A DNA stretch of 13,130 bases, taken from contig DOUV01000801.1 in assembly GCA_003520455.1 (NCBI GenBank), positions 1 to 13,130 of the forward strand, read 5' to 3'. Positions 6,521 through 13,130 of the stretch are shown in pieces; within the stretch, counting starts at the first letter, position 1; every line of letters begins with the position of its first letter. The notes under the pieces are model-generated. The model was given only the letters and a program-made list of their open reading frames with translations. It was not told the origin of the DNA and ran no database searches. The stretch comes from Chloroflexota bacterium. GTDB taxonomy: Bacteria; Chloroflexota; Anaerolineae; Ardenticatenales; Ardenticatenaceae. The position numbers and the translations under genes were made by a program.

Positions 6521-6549
6521 ATTATAGAGAGCCGGGAGTCGTACGTAAA
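6521..6549 (-). promoter_or_regulatory. sigma70-type promoter for the ClC gene
   Basis: On the minus strand TTTACG (plus 6544-6549) is followed after exactly 17 bases by a perfect TATAAT (6521-6526). Transcription would start near 6514, giving a leader of about 90 bases to the ATG at 6425 or 190 bases to the ATG at 6323. The promoter begins 27 bases beyond the end of the MFS gene. The box continues as TATAATCCGTGC, close to the epimerase promoter. Confidence 0.75.
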
Positions 6550-6575
6550 GCTGTCGTCGTCCTGTCTGGCTTCGG

Positions 6576-7826
6576 TCAATCCGCGGCGCTATGCGCGTCT
6601 CTCCGCGCCGGCACCGCCAGGCGCGGCAATCGGGCGATCGCGAGCCCAGCCGCGATCAGAAAGATGACCCCGGCGACGGCGAAGCCCGCCTGCAGCGAGA
6701 CCGCAGCGGCCACCGCTGTGCCGATCAGCGGGGCAAACACGCGAGCGCTTGCATTCACACTGGCGTCGATCCCATAGACGGTCCCTTGCTCACCCGCGGG
6801 CGAGCCGTTGGCGAGCAGGGCGCCGATCGAGGGAATGATCGCGCCGTTCGCGATCCCTGTGACGATCGCGAGCGCAATCAGCTGCCAGATCGAGGTGACC
6901 CCCAGGAAGAGGAGGTAGCCGAATCCCGACAGGACGCAGCCCATGATGAGCACGCGCCGGTGGCCGATCCGATCACCCAGCGAGCCGAAGCCCATTGCGC
7001 TGAATGTGCTGGCCGCCGCGGATGCCGCTGTGAAGATGCCGGCCACCGTCGCCACCCGTCCGCTCGCCGGCATCAACGCGGCGACCAACAGCGGGGCGAT
7101 CGGCAGCATGACGGTGGCGGCCAGTCGCACCGCGAATTTGACGGTGTAGAGCGCCCTCATCCCCTCGGCGGCGAGCGCGTTCTGCCAGGATTGGAACAAG
7201 GAGCGCAGCCGGAGCGCCTTGTCGCTCTCCAGCGTGTCCTGCGCCTCAGTCACCCACAGGTGCACTGAGACGCCCGACAGCAGCAACAAGCCGGCCGTCA
7301 CCTGAAATGTCGTCCGGAACCCGACCGTGTCGGCCAGCACGCCCCCCAACAGGGGGCCGACGGCGGTACCGGCCCAGGCGGCCGTCTGCATCAAGCCGAG
7401 GGACCACCCCGATTTGGACCTCGGCGTGCTGGCGGCAACCAGCGCGCTCCCGGCCGCCATCACGCCGGTAATCATGCCCTGGAGGGCGCGTAGCAGCGTT
7501 AACTCTTCCGCACTGCGCGCCAGGCCCATCAGCGCCAGGAGGATCGCCCCGCCAAACAGTGCCCGCTCGACCATCAGCTTCCGGCCAATGCGATCGGCGA
7601 CGGCTCCCCAGATCGGTGCCGCGATGCCCATGGTCAGTCCCTGCGCACTGAAGACCATCCCCGACCAAAACTCCACCGACCCGACGGTGGCGACCCCCAA
7701 CTTCTTCACGTAGAGAGGGAGAAAGGGGAAGATCAGCGAAAAACCGGCAACCGAGAGCAGTTGGGCGGCGAAGAGCATGTACAGATTGCGCTTCCACGGT
7801 TCAAGGTTGTGAAAAGCTTGTCTCAT
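6576..7826 (-). CDS. MFS multidrug-type efflux transporter
   Basis: 416 residues with about 12 hydrophobic segments. Two copies of the MFS loop 2-3 signature are visible: WGAVADRIGRKLMVERALFG in the N-half and FGSLGDRIGHRRVLIMG in the C-half. The motif C-like segment GLMQTAAWAGTAVGPLLGG is in helix 5, which marks drug:proton antiporters. It resembles the MdtG/TetA-type subgroup (start MRQAFHNLEPWKRNLYMLF). It would export small hydrophobic compounds using the proton gradient; the substrate is unknown. The ATG at 7826 (weak GAAG site) is preferred; a GTG at 7856 would add ten charged residues. The gap to the ligase gene upstream is about 130 bases and contains a palindrome but no clear promoter, so it may depend on readthrough from the ligase. 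Confidence 0.92.
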   Translation of the reverse strand: MRQAFHNLEPWKRNLYMLFAAQLLSVAGFSLIFPFLPLYVKKLGVATVGSVEFWSGMVFSAQGLTMGIAAPIWGAVADRIGRKLMVERALFGGAILLALMGLARSAEELTLLRALQGMITGVMAAGSALVAASTPRSKSGWSLGLMQTAAWAGTAVGPLLGGVLADTVGFRTTFQVTAGLLLLSGVSVHLWVTEAQDTLESDKALRLRSLFQSWQNALAAEGMRALYTVKFAVRLAATVMLPIAPLLVAALMPASGRVATVAGIFTAASAAASTFSAMGFGSLGDRIGHRRVLIMGCVLSGFGYLLFLGVTSIWQLIALAIVTGIANGAIIPSIGALLANGSPAGEQGTVYGIDASVNASARVFAPLIGTAVAAAVSLQAGFAVAGVIFLIAAGLAIARLPRLAVPARRDAHSAAD

Positions 7827-7933
7827 CGTTCTTCGGTGTGTTGCTCTGTCCCTCACCGGCGCTAAGCCGCTACTCTCTGTGCCCCTTGACGGTGCGAACG
7901 CTCGAGAGCACGACGAAACTGGTAGCCGGGCCT

Positions 7934-7962
7934 GTAGAGACGGCCCACCGGGGCGTCTCTAC
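7934..7962. repeat. GTAGAGACG palindrome overlapping the ligase stop codon
   Basis: GTAGAGACG (7934-7942) is exactly complementary to CGTCTCTAC (7954-7962). The inner bases GCCC and GGGC extend the stem with one bulge. Palindromes with GTAGAGACG arms are, from memory, common as intergenic repeats in cyanobacteria and Chloroflexota. The TAG stop of the ligase (plus 7959-7961) is made by the arm itself. There is no T-run, so it is not a classical intrinsic terminator, though it could slow transcription or protect the mRNA end. I see only one copy in this window. Confidence 0.7.
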
Positions 7963-9455
7963 GAGGCCTCGGCACGTAACACGCGCTTCAGAATCTTGCC
8001 CGTGGCACTCTTGGGCAGGTCGCTGACGAGGTTGACCTCGCGCGGCGCTTTGTAGACGGCGAGGCGCTCGCGGACAAACTCGATTATCTCCTCCGCCGTC
8101 GCGTCGGCACCATCTTTGAGCACCACGTTGGCCACAACCGTCTCCCCCTTGATGGGATCGGGTTTGCCGTACACGCCGACCTCCTTCACGGCCGCGTGCC
8201 GGTAGATGACATTCTCGACCTCGGCGGGAAAGACCTTGAAGCCCGCCACATTGACCATGTCTTTGACCCGATCCACGATGTAGAAATAGCCTTCCTCGTC
8301 GGTTGTGCCGATGTCGCCGGAGTGGAGCCAGCCGTTCCGGACGGCCTGGTCCGTCTCCTCCGGCTTGTTCCAGTAGCCTAACATCACCCCCGGGCCCCGG
8401 ATGATGATCTCGCCCCACTCGCCCGGCGACAGCTCCTGGCCCGCTTCATCCACGACCTTCATCTCCACATTCTCGACCGGCGAGCCGATGGAGCCGAACT
8501 TGTGGCGGAAGTCGTGGTTGTAGGAGGCAAACGGGCTGCACTCGGTCAGGCCGTAGCCCTCGTAGGCCATCAGGCCGGTCTTTTCCTTCCACCGCAGCGC
8601 GATCTCGCGGGGCATCGTCGCCGCGGCCGTAAAGTAGTAGCGAATCGACGACAGGTCCCAGACGGAGGTGTCCATGTTCAACAGGACGATGTAGATCGTC
8701 GGCACTGCGTAGAAGCAGGTCACCCGGTTGCGCTGGATCGAGTTGAGCACCGCCTCCGGCTCGAAGCGCCGGTGCAGCACGATGGTCGCCCCGGCAGTGA
8801 AGCCACCGTTCATGACGAAGTTCTGCCCGAAGACGTGGAACAGCGGCAGGAAAAGGATCAACCGGTCGTCGGGCGTGAGCCTGGTGTGATGGGCGGCACT
8901 GTACATGTTGGAGACGATATTGCCGTGCGACAGGGTGGCCCCCTTCGGAAAGCCGGTCGTACCCGACGTGTAGAGGATCGCGGCCGGCTCGCCGGGCTCC
9001 ATCTCGGCGGCGACGAGCTGTGCCGAGGCCTGGCTGGTCAGATGGTCGAGCGTTGGGTAGCCGCCGCTCTCGCCCCCCGCGACGATAACCTGTTGGAGGT
9101 CGGGCAGTTCGTCGTGCGGGACGTTGGTCAGCAGGTCGCCGGCGGTGAAGAGCGCGCTGGCCCCCGAGTCGCTCAGGATATAGCGGACCTCGTCGCGCTT
9201 CAACATCGGGCTGAGCGAGACCGCGATGGCGCCGATCTTCAGCACCGCATAGTAGGCGATGGGAAAGGTCGGGATGTTCGGCAGATAGATGCCAACCCGA
9301 TCACCGCGCTCCACGCCCAGGCTCCGCAGCGCGTTGCCCACACGATTGACCTCGTCGTCCAACTCGGCGTACGTGTAGGTCCGATCCTCGTAAATGAGCG
9401 CCGGTTTTTCGGGGAAGAACCGGCGCGCTCGCTCGACATTCTGGCTGACGTTCAT
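7959..9455 (-). CDS. acyl-CoA synthetase (long-chain fatty-acid--CoA ligase type, ANL superfamily)
   Basis: 498 residues, full length. The ATP-binding A3 loop [11 protein letters not shown] is at 162-172, the A5 motif GYGLTECSP at 300-308, A7 GWLHSGDIG at 375-383, A8 [17 protein letters not shown] around 394-410, and the catalytic A10 lysine Lys487 in PKSATGKIL. It activates a carboxylic acid as the acyl-AMP and transfers it to CoA, in the cytosol or at the membrane. Overall pattern ([24 protein letters not shown]) favours medium- or long-chain fatty acids over acetate, but the chain length cannot be fixed. The ATG at 9455 has GAGGAG 6 bases upstream. Its own promoter lies 70-100 bases upstream. 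The stop codon is part of the palindrome at 7934-7962, so the last residues may have been altered by that element. Confidence 0.93.
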   Translation of the reverse strand: MNVSQNVERARRFFPEKPALIYEDRTYTYAELDDEVNRVGNALRSLGVERGDRVGIYLPNIPTFPIAYYAVLKIGAIAVSLSPMLKRDEVRYILSDSGASALFTAGDLLTNVPHDELPDLQQVIVAGGESGGYPTLDHLTSQASAQLVAAEMEPGEPAAILYTSGTTGFPKGATLSHGNIVSNMYSAAHHTRLTPDDRLILFLPLFHVFGQNFVMNGGFTAGATIVLHRRFEPEAVLNSIQRNRVTCFYAVPTIYIVLLNMDTSVWDLSSIRYYFTAAATMPREIALRWKEKTGLMAYEGYGLTECSPFASYNHDFRHKFGSIGSPVENVEMKVVDEAGQELSPGEWGEIIIRGPGVMLGYWNKPEETDQAVRNGWLHSGDIGTTDEEGYFYIVDRVKDMVNVAGFKVFPAEVENVIYRHAAVKEVGVYGKPDPIKGETVVANVVLKDGADATAEEIIEFVRERLAVYKAPREVNLVSDLPKSATGKILKRVLRAEAS

Positions 9456-9527
9456 GGTCGTCTCCTCTCTTCCTGCCGCACCAGGCCGGGTTTCGACAGG
9501 ACTCAACCTCAAGGGGGTGGCAGCCCG

Positions 9528-9557
9528 ATTATATAAGGAGAGAGCCTCTGAGGGCAA
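9528..9557 (-). promoter_or_regulatory. sigma70-type promoter for the acyl-CoA synthetase
   Basis: On the minus strand TTGCCC (plus 9552-9557) and a perfect TATAAT (9528-9533) are 18 bases apart. The expected start is near 9521, giving a leader of about 65 bases to the ATG at 9455. It lies between the end of the YfhO-family gene and the ligase. Confidence 0.7.
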
Positions 9558-9585
9558 CGGTGGAGTCGTGTCATTTTCGATCGAC

Positions 9586-9613
9586 CGGCTGGGATCGCGA
9601 TACAGCCGTTTTT
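9586..9613 (+). terminator. possible intrinsic terminator facing the plus direction
   Basis: CGGCTG (9586-9591) and CAGCCG (9603-9608) form a 6-bp stem around an 11-base loop, followed on the plus strand by TTTTT (9609-9613). All genes nearby are on the minus strand, so it would stop antisense transcription heading into the YfhO-family gene. On the minus strand the stem has no T-run. The stem is short and the call is tentative. Confidence 0.4.
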
Positions 9614-9640
9614 GCGAACGCCGTTGGTATGCAACCCGGT

Positions 9641-11812
9641 TCAGGCCCTCTGCTTGATCCGTGAGCGCAGTGGACCCACCGCCAGTCCGGTGGCGATGGA
9701 GTGGCGCCAGCCCTGTCCCACGAGGAGCCAGAGGACGATGAGGAGAGTGAGTAAGGAAATCCCCAGGCCAACGAAAAACAAGGGCGGCTCAAACGAGAAA
9801 GTGTAGGTATGGGCGCCGTCCAGCATCGTGACGCCCAGGTAGTCGTTCACGGGCGTCAGCGCGACCGGCTGGCCATCGATGGAGACCTTCCAGCCGGGAA
9901 ACATGCTCACCAGGGCCACCAACTGTTGGCCGGACGGACCCGCCGGTGCGTCGACGACGAGTTGGTTGGGGTTGAGCCAGCGGGCATCGAGCGCCCGGAC
10001 ATCGGCCGGCGTCAGGGGGGAGCGTTGGGCGAGCCGCTCCGGGCTGATGGCGAAGGCGTAGGGAAGCGCATTCGGCATCTCGTAGACCGGAAGCCCCTCG
10101 AAGTCGCCGAGCAGCCTGCCGCCGGCGGGCGGCTGGTCTTGCCAGGGGAAAACATATTTGGGTCGGGCGCGGACGACAGAACCCTCGGTCTGCTGGGCCC
10201 GAAAGGTGCTGACGAAGCGATTGTAGGCAAAATTGAGCACCGGCTGCTCGAGCTCGTACGCAGCGGTCGTCCACCACCACCAGACCCGCCAGTCGCCGGC
10301 AGCGATGGAGTAGAGGCTGGGATCACGCTCGCGGAGCCAGGTCATCGCACGCAGCGCTCGTTGGTCGCGCTGCCGGTTGGTTGTGAATGCGAACGGTTGG
10401 TTGACGGTGCGGACGTTCAAGACCGACTGTGCTAGCAGGATAATCAGCGCCAGGTTGACGAGCCAGCTCAGGCGAATCTGGACCTCGCTGGTCGCTTCCC
10501 TACGGCTGAGCACGAGGCGGAACGTCACAGGCCGGGTCACTCGCCGGGTTCGAAGCCAGAGGCTCTGTAGGCCGAAGCCGCCGAGCACGATAAGTGGACT
10601 GGCACCGACAATGAGCAGGCGCCCGGGGAAGCGGAACGTGTACAGAACGGGGAGCGCTTTGTAGACCCAGCCGACCACCGTGTGACGGTTGGCGTGCCAG
10701 GCCAGAAAGAGCCCCGTCAGGACGGTCAGCACGACGAGAGCATCGCGCCGCCGGCGGCTGCGGTTGAAGCCGAGCGGAACGAAGGCCAACGCCAGGAGTG
10801 GTAGGGCACCGATGTAAAACCAGGTAAAGCCATTGGCCTGGCCGAGGATGTCCGTGTTGAACCAGTTGGGGTCCGATACCACGTACTGGAAGAGCGCGTA
10901 CGGGATGGGCTGCGACGAGTCCTGCCTGGGATCAGGGAACGCCTCGCGCACGGTGAAGCGGTAGACGTCAATTCCCGGCAGGATCACGACGGCCAGGAGT
11001 CCGGCACTTAGCGCGACGATGGCGACAGCGCGTTTTAACTGGGTGACGCGCTGGCGCGCTGGTGCCAGCACGAGCAAAACAAGCGTCAGCGTCGTGAGCG
11101 CCCCGGCCAGGTAGAAGTAATAGTAGCCGCCGGCCGAGGTCAGCACCATCGTGATCGCCAGCGCCGCCAGGGCGAGCGCTGGCCGGCTGTGGGTGCGCAA
11201 GGCCCAGACCAGCGCCGCGAAACACCAGGGGAACCAGACGACTCCCACGAGCAACTGGTACCACCCAAGCCGCCAGAAGAGAGCCAGGCCACCGGAGAGC
11301 ATGAAGAGCAAGGCCGACCACAGCCGGATCGCCGAGCGTAAGCCAAGGACATACCCAAAGAGCCACTGGCCTACACCGGCGATGAGGAAGGACAGGAACG
11401 CCGAGACTTTGTAGCCGTTGACTCCACCCCACAGCAGGACTGGCAGCGTCGCGACCGGGTTCCAGAAGTTGCTGACGAAGTCGCCTGCGTACGGGAAGCC
11501 GCTGCTCATGTACGGATTCCATAAGGGAATCACGTGCGCGCGCCGCAACCCGATCTCGGTCAGAACGGGCAGTGTGGCAGCCTCGTTGTGCTCGGACGTT
11601 TGCTGTAGGTGAAGCCGGTTGAAATCCAGCAGCGGTGATCCGGCGTAGCTAAAGGCAACGAGAACGATCAGGAGCAGTTCGGTTGCGGTCCGCCAGGCGA
11701 GCGCCCGGCGGGCGCGGTGGAGGCTCGTCGCAGGGATCGCTTCCGGCGCGGCCTTCGCGAGGGAGCCGGATTCGGCAACGAGCGCTGGATCAGGAACAGC
11801 TGAAGTCGCCAT
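9641..11812 (-). CDS. YfhO-family polytopic membrane protein
   Basis: 723 residues with roughly a dozen hydrophobic helices, then a soluble stretch and one last helix (about 678-699). Early hallmarks are [13 protein letters not shown], then [21 protein letters not shown] and [12 protein letters not shown], the extracytoplasmic loop 1 typical of YfhO/GT-C-like proteins. Late hallmarks are [20 protein letters not shown] near residues 637-656 and the terminal [14 protein letters not shown], the usual YfhO C-terminal beta domain. YfhO proteins are related in layout to GT-C glycosyltransferases and are linked in some Gram-positives to sugar decoration of lipoteichoic acid; here the role and substrate are unknown. 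The ATG at 11812 is the natural start but has no clear ribosome site; a weak -10 (TACAAT) lies about 47 bases upstream. A run of Trp ([15 protein letters not shown]) marks the soluble part. Confidence 0.88.
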   Translation of the reverse strand: MATSAVPDPALVAESGSLAKAAPEAIPATSLHRARRALAWRTATELLLIVLVAFSYAGSPLLDFNRLHLQQTSEHNEAATLPVLTEIGLRRAHVIPLWNPYMSSGFPYAGDFVSNFWNPVATLPVLLWGGVNGYKVSAFLSFLIAGVGQWLFGYVLGLRSAIRLWSALLFMLSGGLALFWRLGWYQLLVGVVWFPWCFAALVWALRTHSRPALALAALAITMVLTSAGGYYYFYLAGALTTLTLVLLVLAPARQRVTQLKRAVAIVALSAGLLAVVILPGIDVYRFTVREAFPDPRQDSSQPIPYALFQYVVSDPNWFNTDILGQANGFTWFYIGALPLLALAFVPLGFNRSRRRRDALVVLTVLTGLFLAWHANRHTVVGWVYKALPVLYTFRFPGRLLIVGASPLIVLGGFGLQSLWLRTRRVTRPVTFRLVLSRREATSEVQIRLSWLVNLALIILLAQSVLNVRTVNQPFAFTTNRQRDQRALRAMTWLRERDPSLYSIAAGDWRVWWWWTTAAYELEQPVLNFAYNRFVSTFRAQQTEGSVVRARPKYVFPWQDQPPAGGRLLGDFEGLPVYEMPNALPYAFAISPERLAQRSPLTPADVRALDARWLNPNQLVVDAPAGPSGQQLVALVSMFPGWKVSIDGQPVALTPVNDYLGVTMLDGAHTYTFSFEPPLFFVGLGISLLTLLIVLWLLVGQGWRHSIATGLAVGPLRSRIKQRA

Positions 11813-11858
11813 GGAAAAATGCAACCTTGCTACGGCCAAACGGACATGTAAGGGCACG

Positions 11859-11864
11859 ATTGTA
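11859..11864 (-). promoter_or_regulatory. possible -10 element upstream of the YfhO-family gene
   Basis: TACAAT on the minus strand, one mismatch from consensus, continuing TACAATCGTGC. No convincing -35 lies 16-18 bases upstream. It is placed sensibly in the 86-base gap between the 125-residue gene and the YfhO gene. Support comes mainly from similarity to the other boxes in this window. Confidence 0.35.
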
Positions 11865-11898
11865 GCCCCAACCGGCGAGAAGAGCGAGCCTGTCCGGC

Positions 11899-12276
11899 TC
11901 AGCGTCCTTTCTCGCCCTCGTCCTGGCGGGTGAGCCACTCGATGTTCTGGAGTGGCACCTGACCCCATTCCGGCTCACCGGTGAACCGCTCGCCGTCCCA
12001 CACCAACTCGACCAGGTCGTAGCTCTCAGGCAGACCCCCTGCTCCCGCGGGGGAATGCACGACCCAGGTCGTCCTCTCCACGTCGAGTCCGTACCGGTGC
12101 AGGACTTCGGTGGCAACCTGCGGCACGGCATCGACGATTCCCGGCCCCGGGTTGTCGGGCGCGTCGCTCAACACGACCACTGCTCGCTGAGTCCGATAGT
12201 AGATATGGACCCGGCAGTGGGCCGTGACATCAGAATCAGGAGTCGTGTAATCCACCGTCGTATCAGTCGCCAGCAT
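11899..12276 (-). CDS. hypothetical protein, 125 aa
   Basis: The ATG at 12276 follows AGAGGGG by 5-6 bases. The protein has no signal peptide or membrane helix. Readable elements are TAHCRVHIYYRTQRAVVVLSD (about 18-38, probably two beta-strands), a helix IVDAVPQVATEVLHRYGLD (47-65), WVVHSPAGAGGLPESYDLVE (71-90), VWDGERFTGEPEWGQVPL (92-109) and a charged tail EWLTRQDEGEKGR. The strand-strand-helix-strand order suggests a compact alpha/beta domain of about 110 residues, but I recognise no family. It is preceded by its own promoter and a leader of about 165 bases, and lies 86 bases before the YfhO-family gene on the same strand. A short GAGCC/GGCTC stem starts inside its stop codon. The promoter and ribosome site argue that the gene is real. 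Confidence 0.65.
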   Translation of the reverse strand: MLATDTTVDYTTPDSDVTAHCRVHIYYRTQRAVVVLSDAPDNPGPGIVDAVPQVATEVLHRYGLDVERTTWVVHSPAGAGGLPESYDLVELVWDGERFTGEPEWGQVPLQNIEWLTRQDEGEKGR

Positions 12277-12447
12277 TGTGCACCCCTCTCGTCCGCTCGT
12301 CGCGAAGTTCGACGTCCATTCTGCCAGTCCCTTTCAAACACGCGGCCAGTTTCGTTCCCCAGGGTGCATTGCAAGCGCATCACACTCCCACCGGCGGGCC
12401 GCCGTCGGCCGGCGAGTTCCGTCGAGCGAGGCGCTGCAGGAGAACCC

Positions 12448-12477
12448 ATTATACCGAAGAAAAGTCCTTGAGAGCAA
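12448..12477 (-). promoter_or_regulatory. sigma70-type promoter for the 125-residue gene
   Basis: On the minus strand TTGCTC (plus 12472-12477) stands 18 bases from a perfect TATAAT (12448-12453). The start would be near 12441, giving a leader of about 165 bases. That leader contains a GC-rich hairpin (plus 12384-12417; arms ACTC and CCGGC pairing with GCCGG and GAGT). Confidence 0.6.
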
Positions 12478-12612
12478 TGCGCCGCCTGGCCGGGCGAACC
12501 GCCTCAAGAGGCGGACCTGCGAGGTGCGTGGCATCTGCGGCGTGGTCGAGGCGGTGTCGGCAGGTGGCCTGGCTCCCGGCGTCGCCCTCCCGAAGGGCAG
12601 AGGTGCGTTGGA

Positions 12613-12644
12613 CCACCAGCGCAGGCGTTCGGTGGCTCCTGCGC
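12613..12644. other. possible H-type pseudoknot in the leader of the molybdopterin gene
   Basis: Arms occur in the order CCACC (12613-12617), GCGCAGG (12619-12625), GGTGG (12631-12635), CCTGCGC (12638-12644). The first pairs with the third and the second with the fourth, an interleaved layout as in H-type pseudoknots. The single-base and two-base connecting loops are tight, so the two helices may instead be alternatives. It lies about 150 bases before the plus-strand gene. Confidence 0.3.
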
Positions 12645-12793
12645 CCCCGCCCCGTTCCTCGGGGCTGAGCCGGGAGAAGGCGATGCGCCATGAAACGTTT
12701 TGGTAAGATTTGGGTACGATACTGATGATACTGGGGTGACCAATGGGTTGTCCTGTGAAGCATGGGACCATTGAGAGAAGTGAGGAGATAGGA

Positions 12794-13130
12794 ATGAGAC
12801 GACCTTCTCGACTGACCGGAGCTTTTTTGGGCGGGCTCACCAGCCTCCCGCTCATAGCGCTCTTTTTCCTCGGAGAGCAGCTGGCGGGGCTGCCCTTCGT
12901 TCCCTTCGATTTGTTTGATTGGTTGGCTCGCGTGTTGCCGGGGAATCTGATTACCCTGGGCATCGACACCATCGTGAGGCTGATCGCGACCTTCCAGCTT
13001 GGTCCGACCGGCGCGATGGCCAAGCGAATCGAGCAACTCACGGCCGTCGTGCTGGTCGTGGGCGCCGGCGTCGTGCTCGGCACCGGCCTCGCCTGGGCCC
13101 TGCGGCGCAGCGACCAGCCCGGGCCGCGCG
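12794..13130 (+). CDS. probable molybdopterin-dependent oxidoreductase, N-terminal membrane part (cut by window edge)
   Basis: The frame is open to the right edge, giving 112 residues. GAGGAG (12782-12787) is 6 bases before the ATG, an excellent site. The start MRRPSRLTGAFLGGLTSLPL contains a basic N-terminus and a hydrophobic helix (about 10-26). Then come EQLAGLPFVPFDLFDWLARV and LPGNLITLGIDTIVRLIATF, and a second clear helix TAVVLVVGAGVVLGTGLAWA (83-102). From memory, this pairing of a FDLFDWLARVLPG segment with a transmembrane block precedes sulfite-oxidase-like molybdopterin domains in Chloroflexota-type proteins. No molybdopterin-binding residue is in view, so the function is inference from the N-terminus alone. 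The gene is real; the name is moderately uncertain. Confidence 0.62.
   Translation, partial: MRRPSRLTGAFLGGLTSLPLIALFFLGEQLAGLPFVPFDLFDWLARVLPGNLITLGIDTIVRLIATFQLGPTGAMAKRIEQLTAVVLVVGAGVVLGTGLAWALRRSDQPGPR

Larger units (their letters stand above)
12277..12793. other. gene-free, hairpin-rich intergenic region
   Basis: 517 bases without a convincing gene on either strand; open frames here have no good ribosome sites and no recognisable protein pattern. The left part holds the leader and promoter of the 125-residue gene. From about 12480 to 12660 the sequence is very GC-rich with many self-complementary stretches: CCGCCT/AGGCGG around CAAG (12499-12514), GCCCT/AGGGC (12584-12598) and GCGCAGG/CCTGCGC (12619-12644). 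From 12690 to 12790 it becomes AT-richer ahead of the molybdopterin gene; no clean promoter was found there. Confidence 0.55.

Noticed and set aside
8502..9536. Plus-strand frame of 344 codons
   Set aside because: It is antisense to the acyl-CoA synthetase, whose motifs are all intact; no homology-like pattern is seen.
12490..12530. Minus-strand GGTTCGCCC looked like a tRNA T-arm
   Set aside because: The T-loop lacks the required A, and no acceptor, D-arm or anticodon stem could be built around it.
12559..12574. Minus-strand AGCCAGGCCACCTGCC resembles the cobalamin riboswitch B12 box (14 of 16 positions by eye)
   Set aside because: None of the other conserved cobalamin elements are seen upstream on that strand, and the next promoter lies downstream of it, so no gene would be controlled by it.
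12334..13083. Minus-strand frame of 249 codons spanning the intergenic region and the last gene
   Set aside because: Ser/Pro/Arg-rich with no recognisable domain, and it runs antisense through a plus-strand gene with an excellent ribosome site.

Overview
The window looks like chromosomal DNA of an uncultured, high-GC bacterium. A Chloroflexota-like lineage is the best guess, but this rests only on gene flavour: a YfhO-type membrane protein, a short membrane-anchored N-terminus resembling Chloroflexota molybdopterin oxidoreductases, and a palindrome starting GTAGAGACG of a type I recall from Chloroflexota and cyanobacterial intergenic regions. There are no rRNA, tRNA, CRISPR, transposase or phage genes.

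Layout. (1) Positions 1-1854, minus strand: an NAD-dependent sugar epimerase, a 142-residue protein of unknown function, and the start of an ATP-grasp protein that runs off the left edge. The last two overlap by ATGA. (2) 1855-2238: a divergent intergenic region with a clear minus-strand promoter and a leader hairpin. (3) 2239-4367, plus strand: four small genes in a row (antibiotic-biosynthesis-monooxygenase-like, 2H phosphoesterase-like, SAM methyltransferase, VOC protein). This block is visibly less GC-rich (about 53% in sampled lines) than the ClC region (about 70% in a sampled line). (4) About 4493-4562: the intact start of a CYTH-domain gene, cut off where the next gene ends. (5) 4569-12276, minus strand: a ClC chloride channel/antiporter with a C-terminal TrkA-C-like domain, an MFS exporter, an acyl-CoA synthetase, a YfhO-family membrane protein and a 125-residue hypothetical. 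(6) 12277-12793: a gene-free, hairpin-rich stretch. (7) 12794 to the right edge, plus strand: the N-terminus of a membrane protein that is probably a molybdopterin-dependent oxidoreductase.

Regulation. Four minus-strand transcription units are preceded by a perfect TATAAT with a recognisable -35 element 16-18 bases upstream, and a fifth has TACAAT. Two of these boxes continue as TATAATCC-N-TGC. Three of the units have long leaders with stem-loops. The ligase and MFS genes are separated by a 29-base palindrome that supplies the ligase stop codon.

Functionally this is mostly ordinary envelope, transport and lipid-activation content beside a small accessory island. I see no defence, secretion or biosynthetic system that I can defend as new. 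The best leads are the coupled 142-residue/ATP-grasp pair, the CYTH remnant, the stop-codon palindrome and the structured region before the molybdopterin gene.
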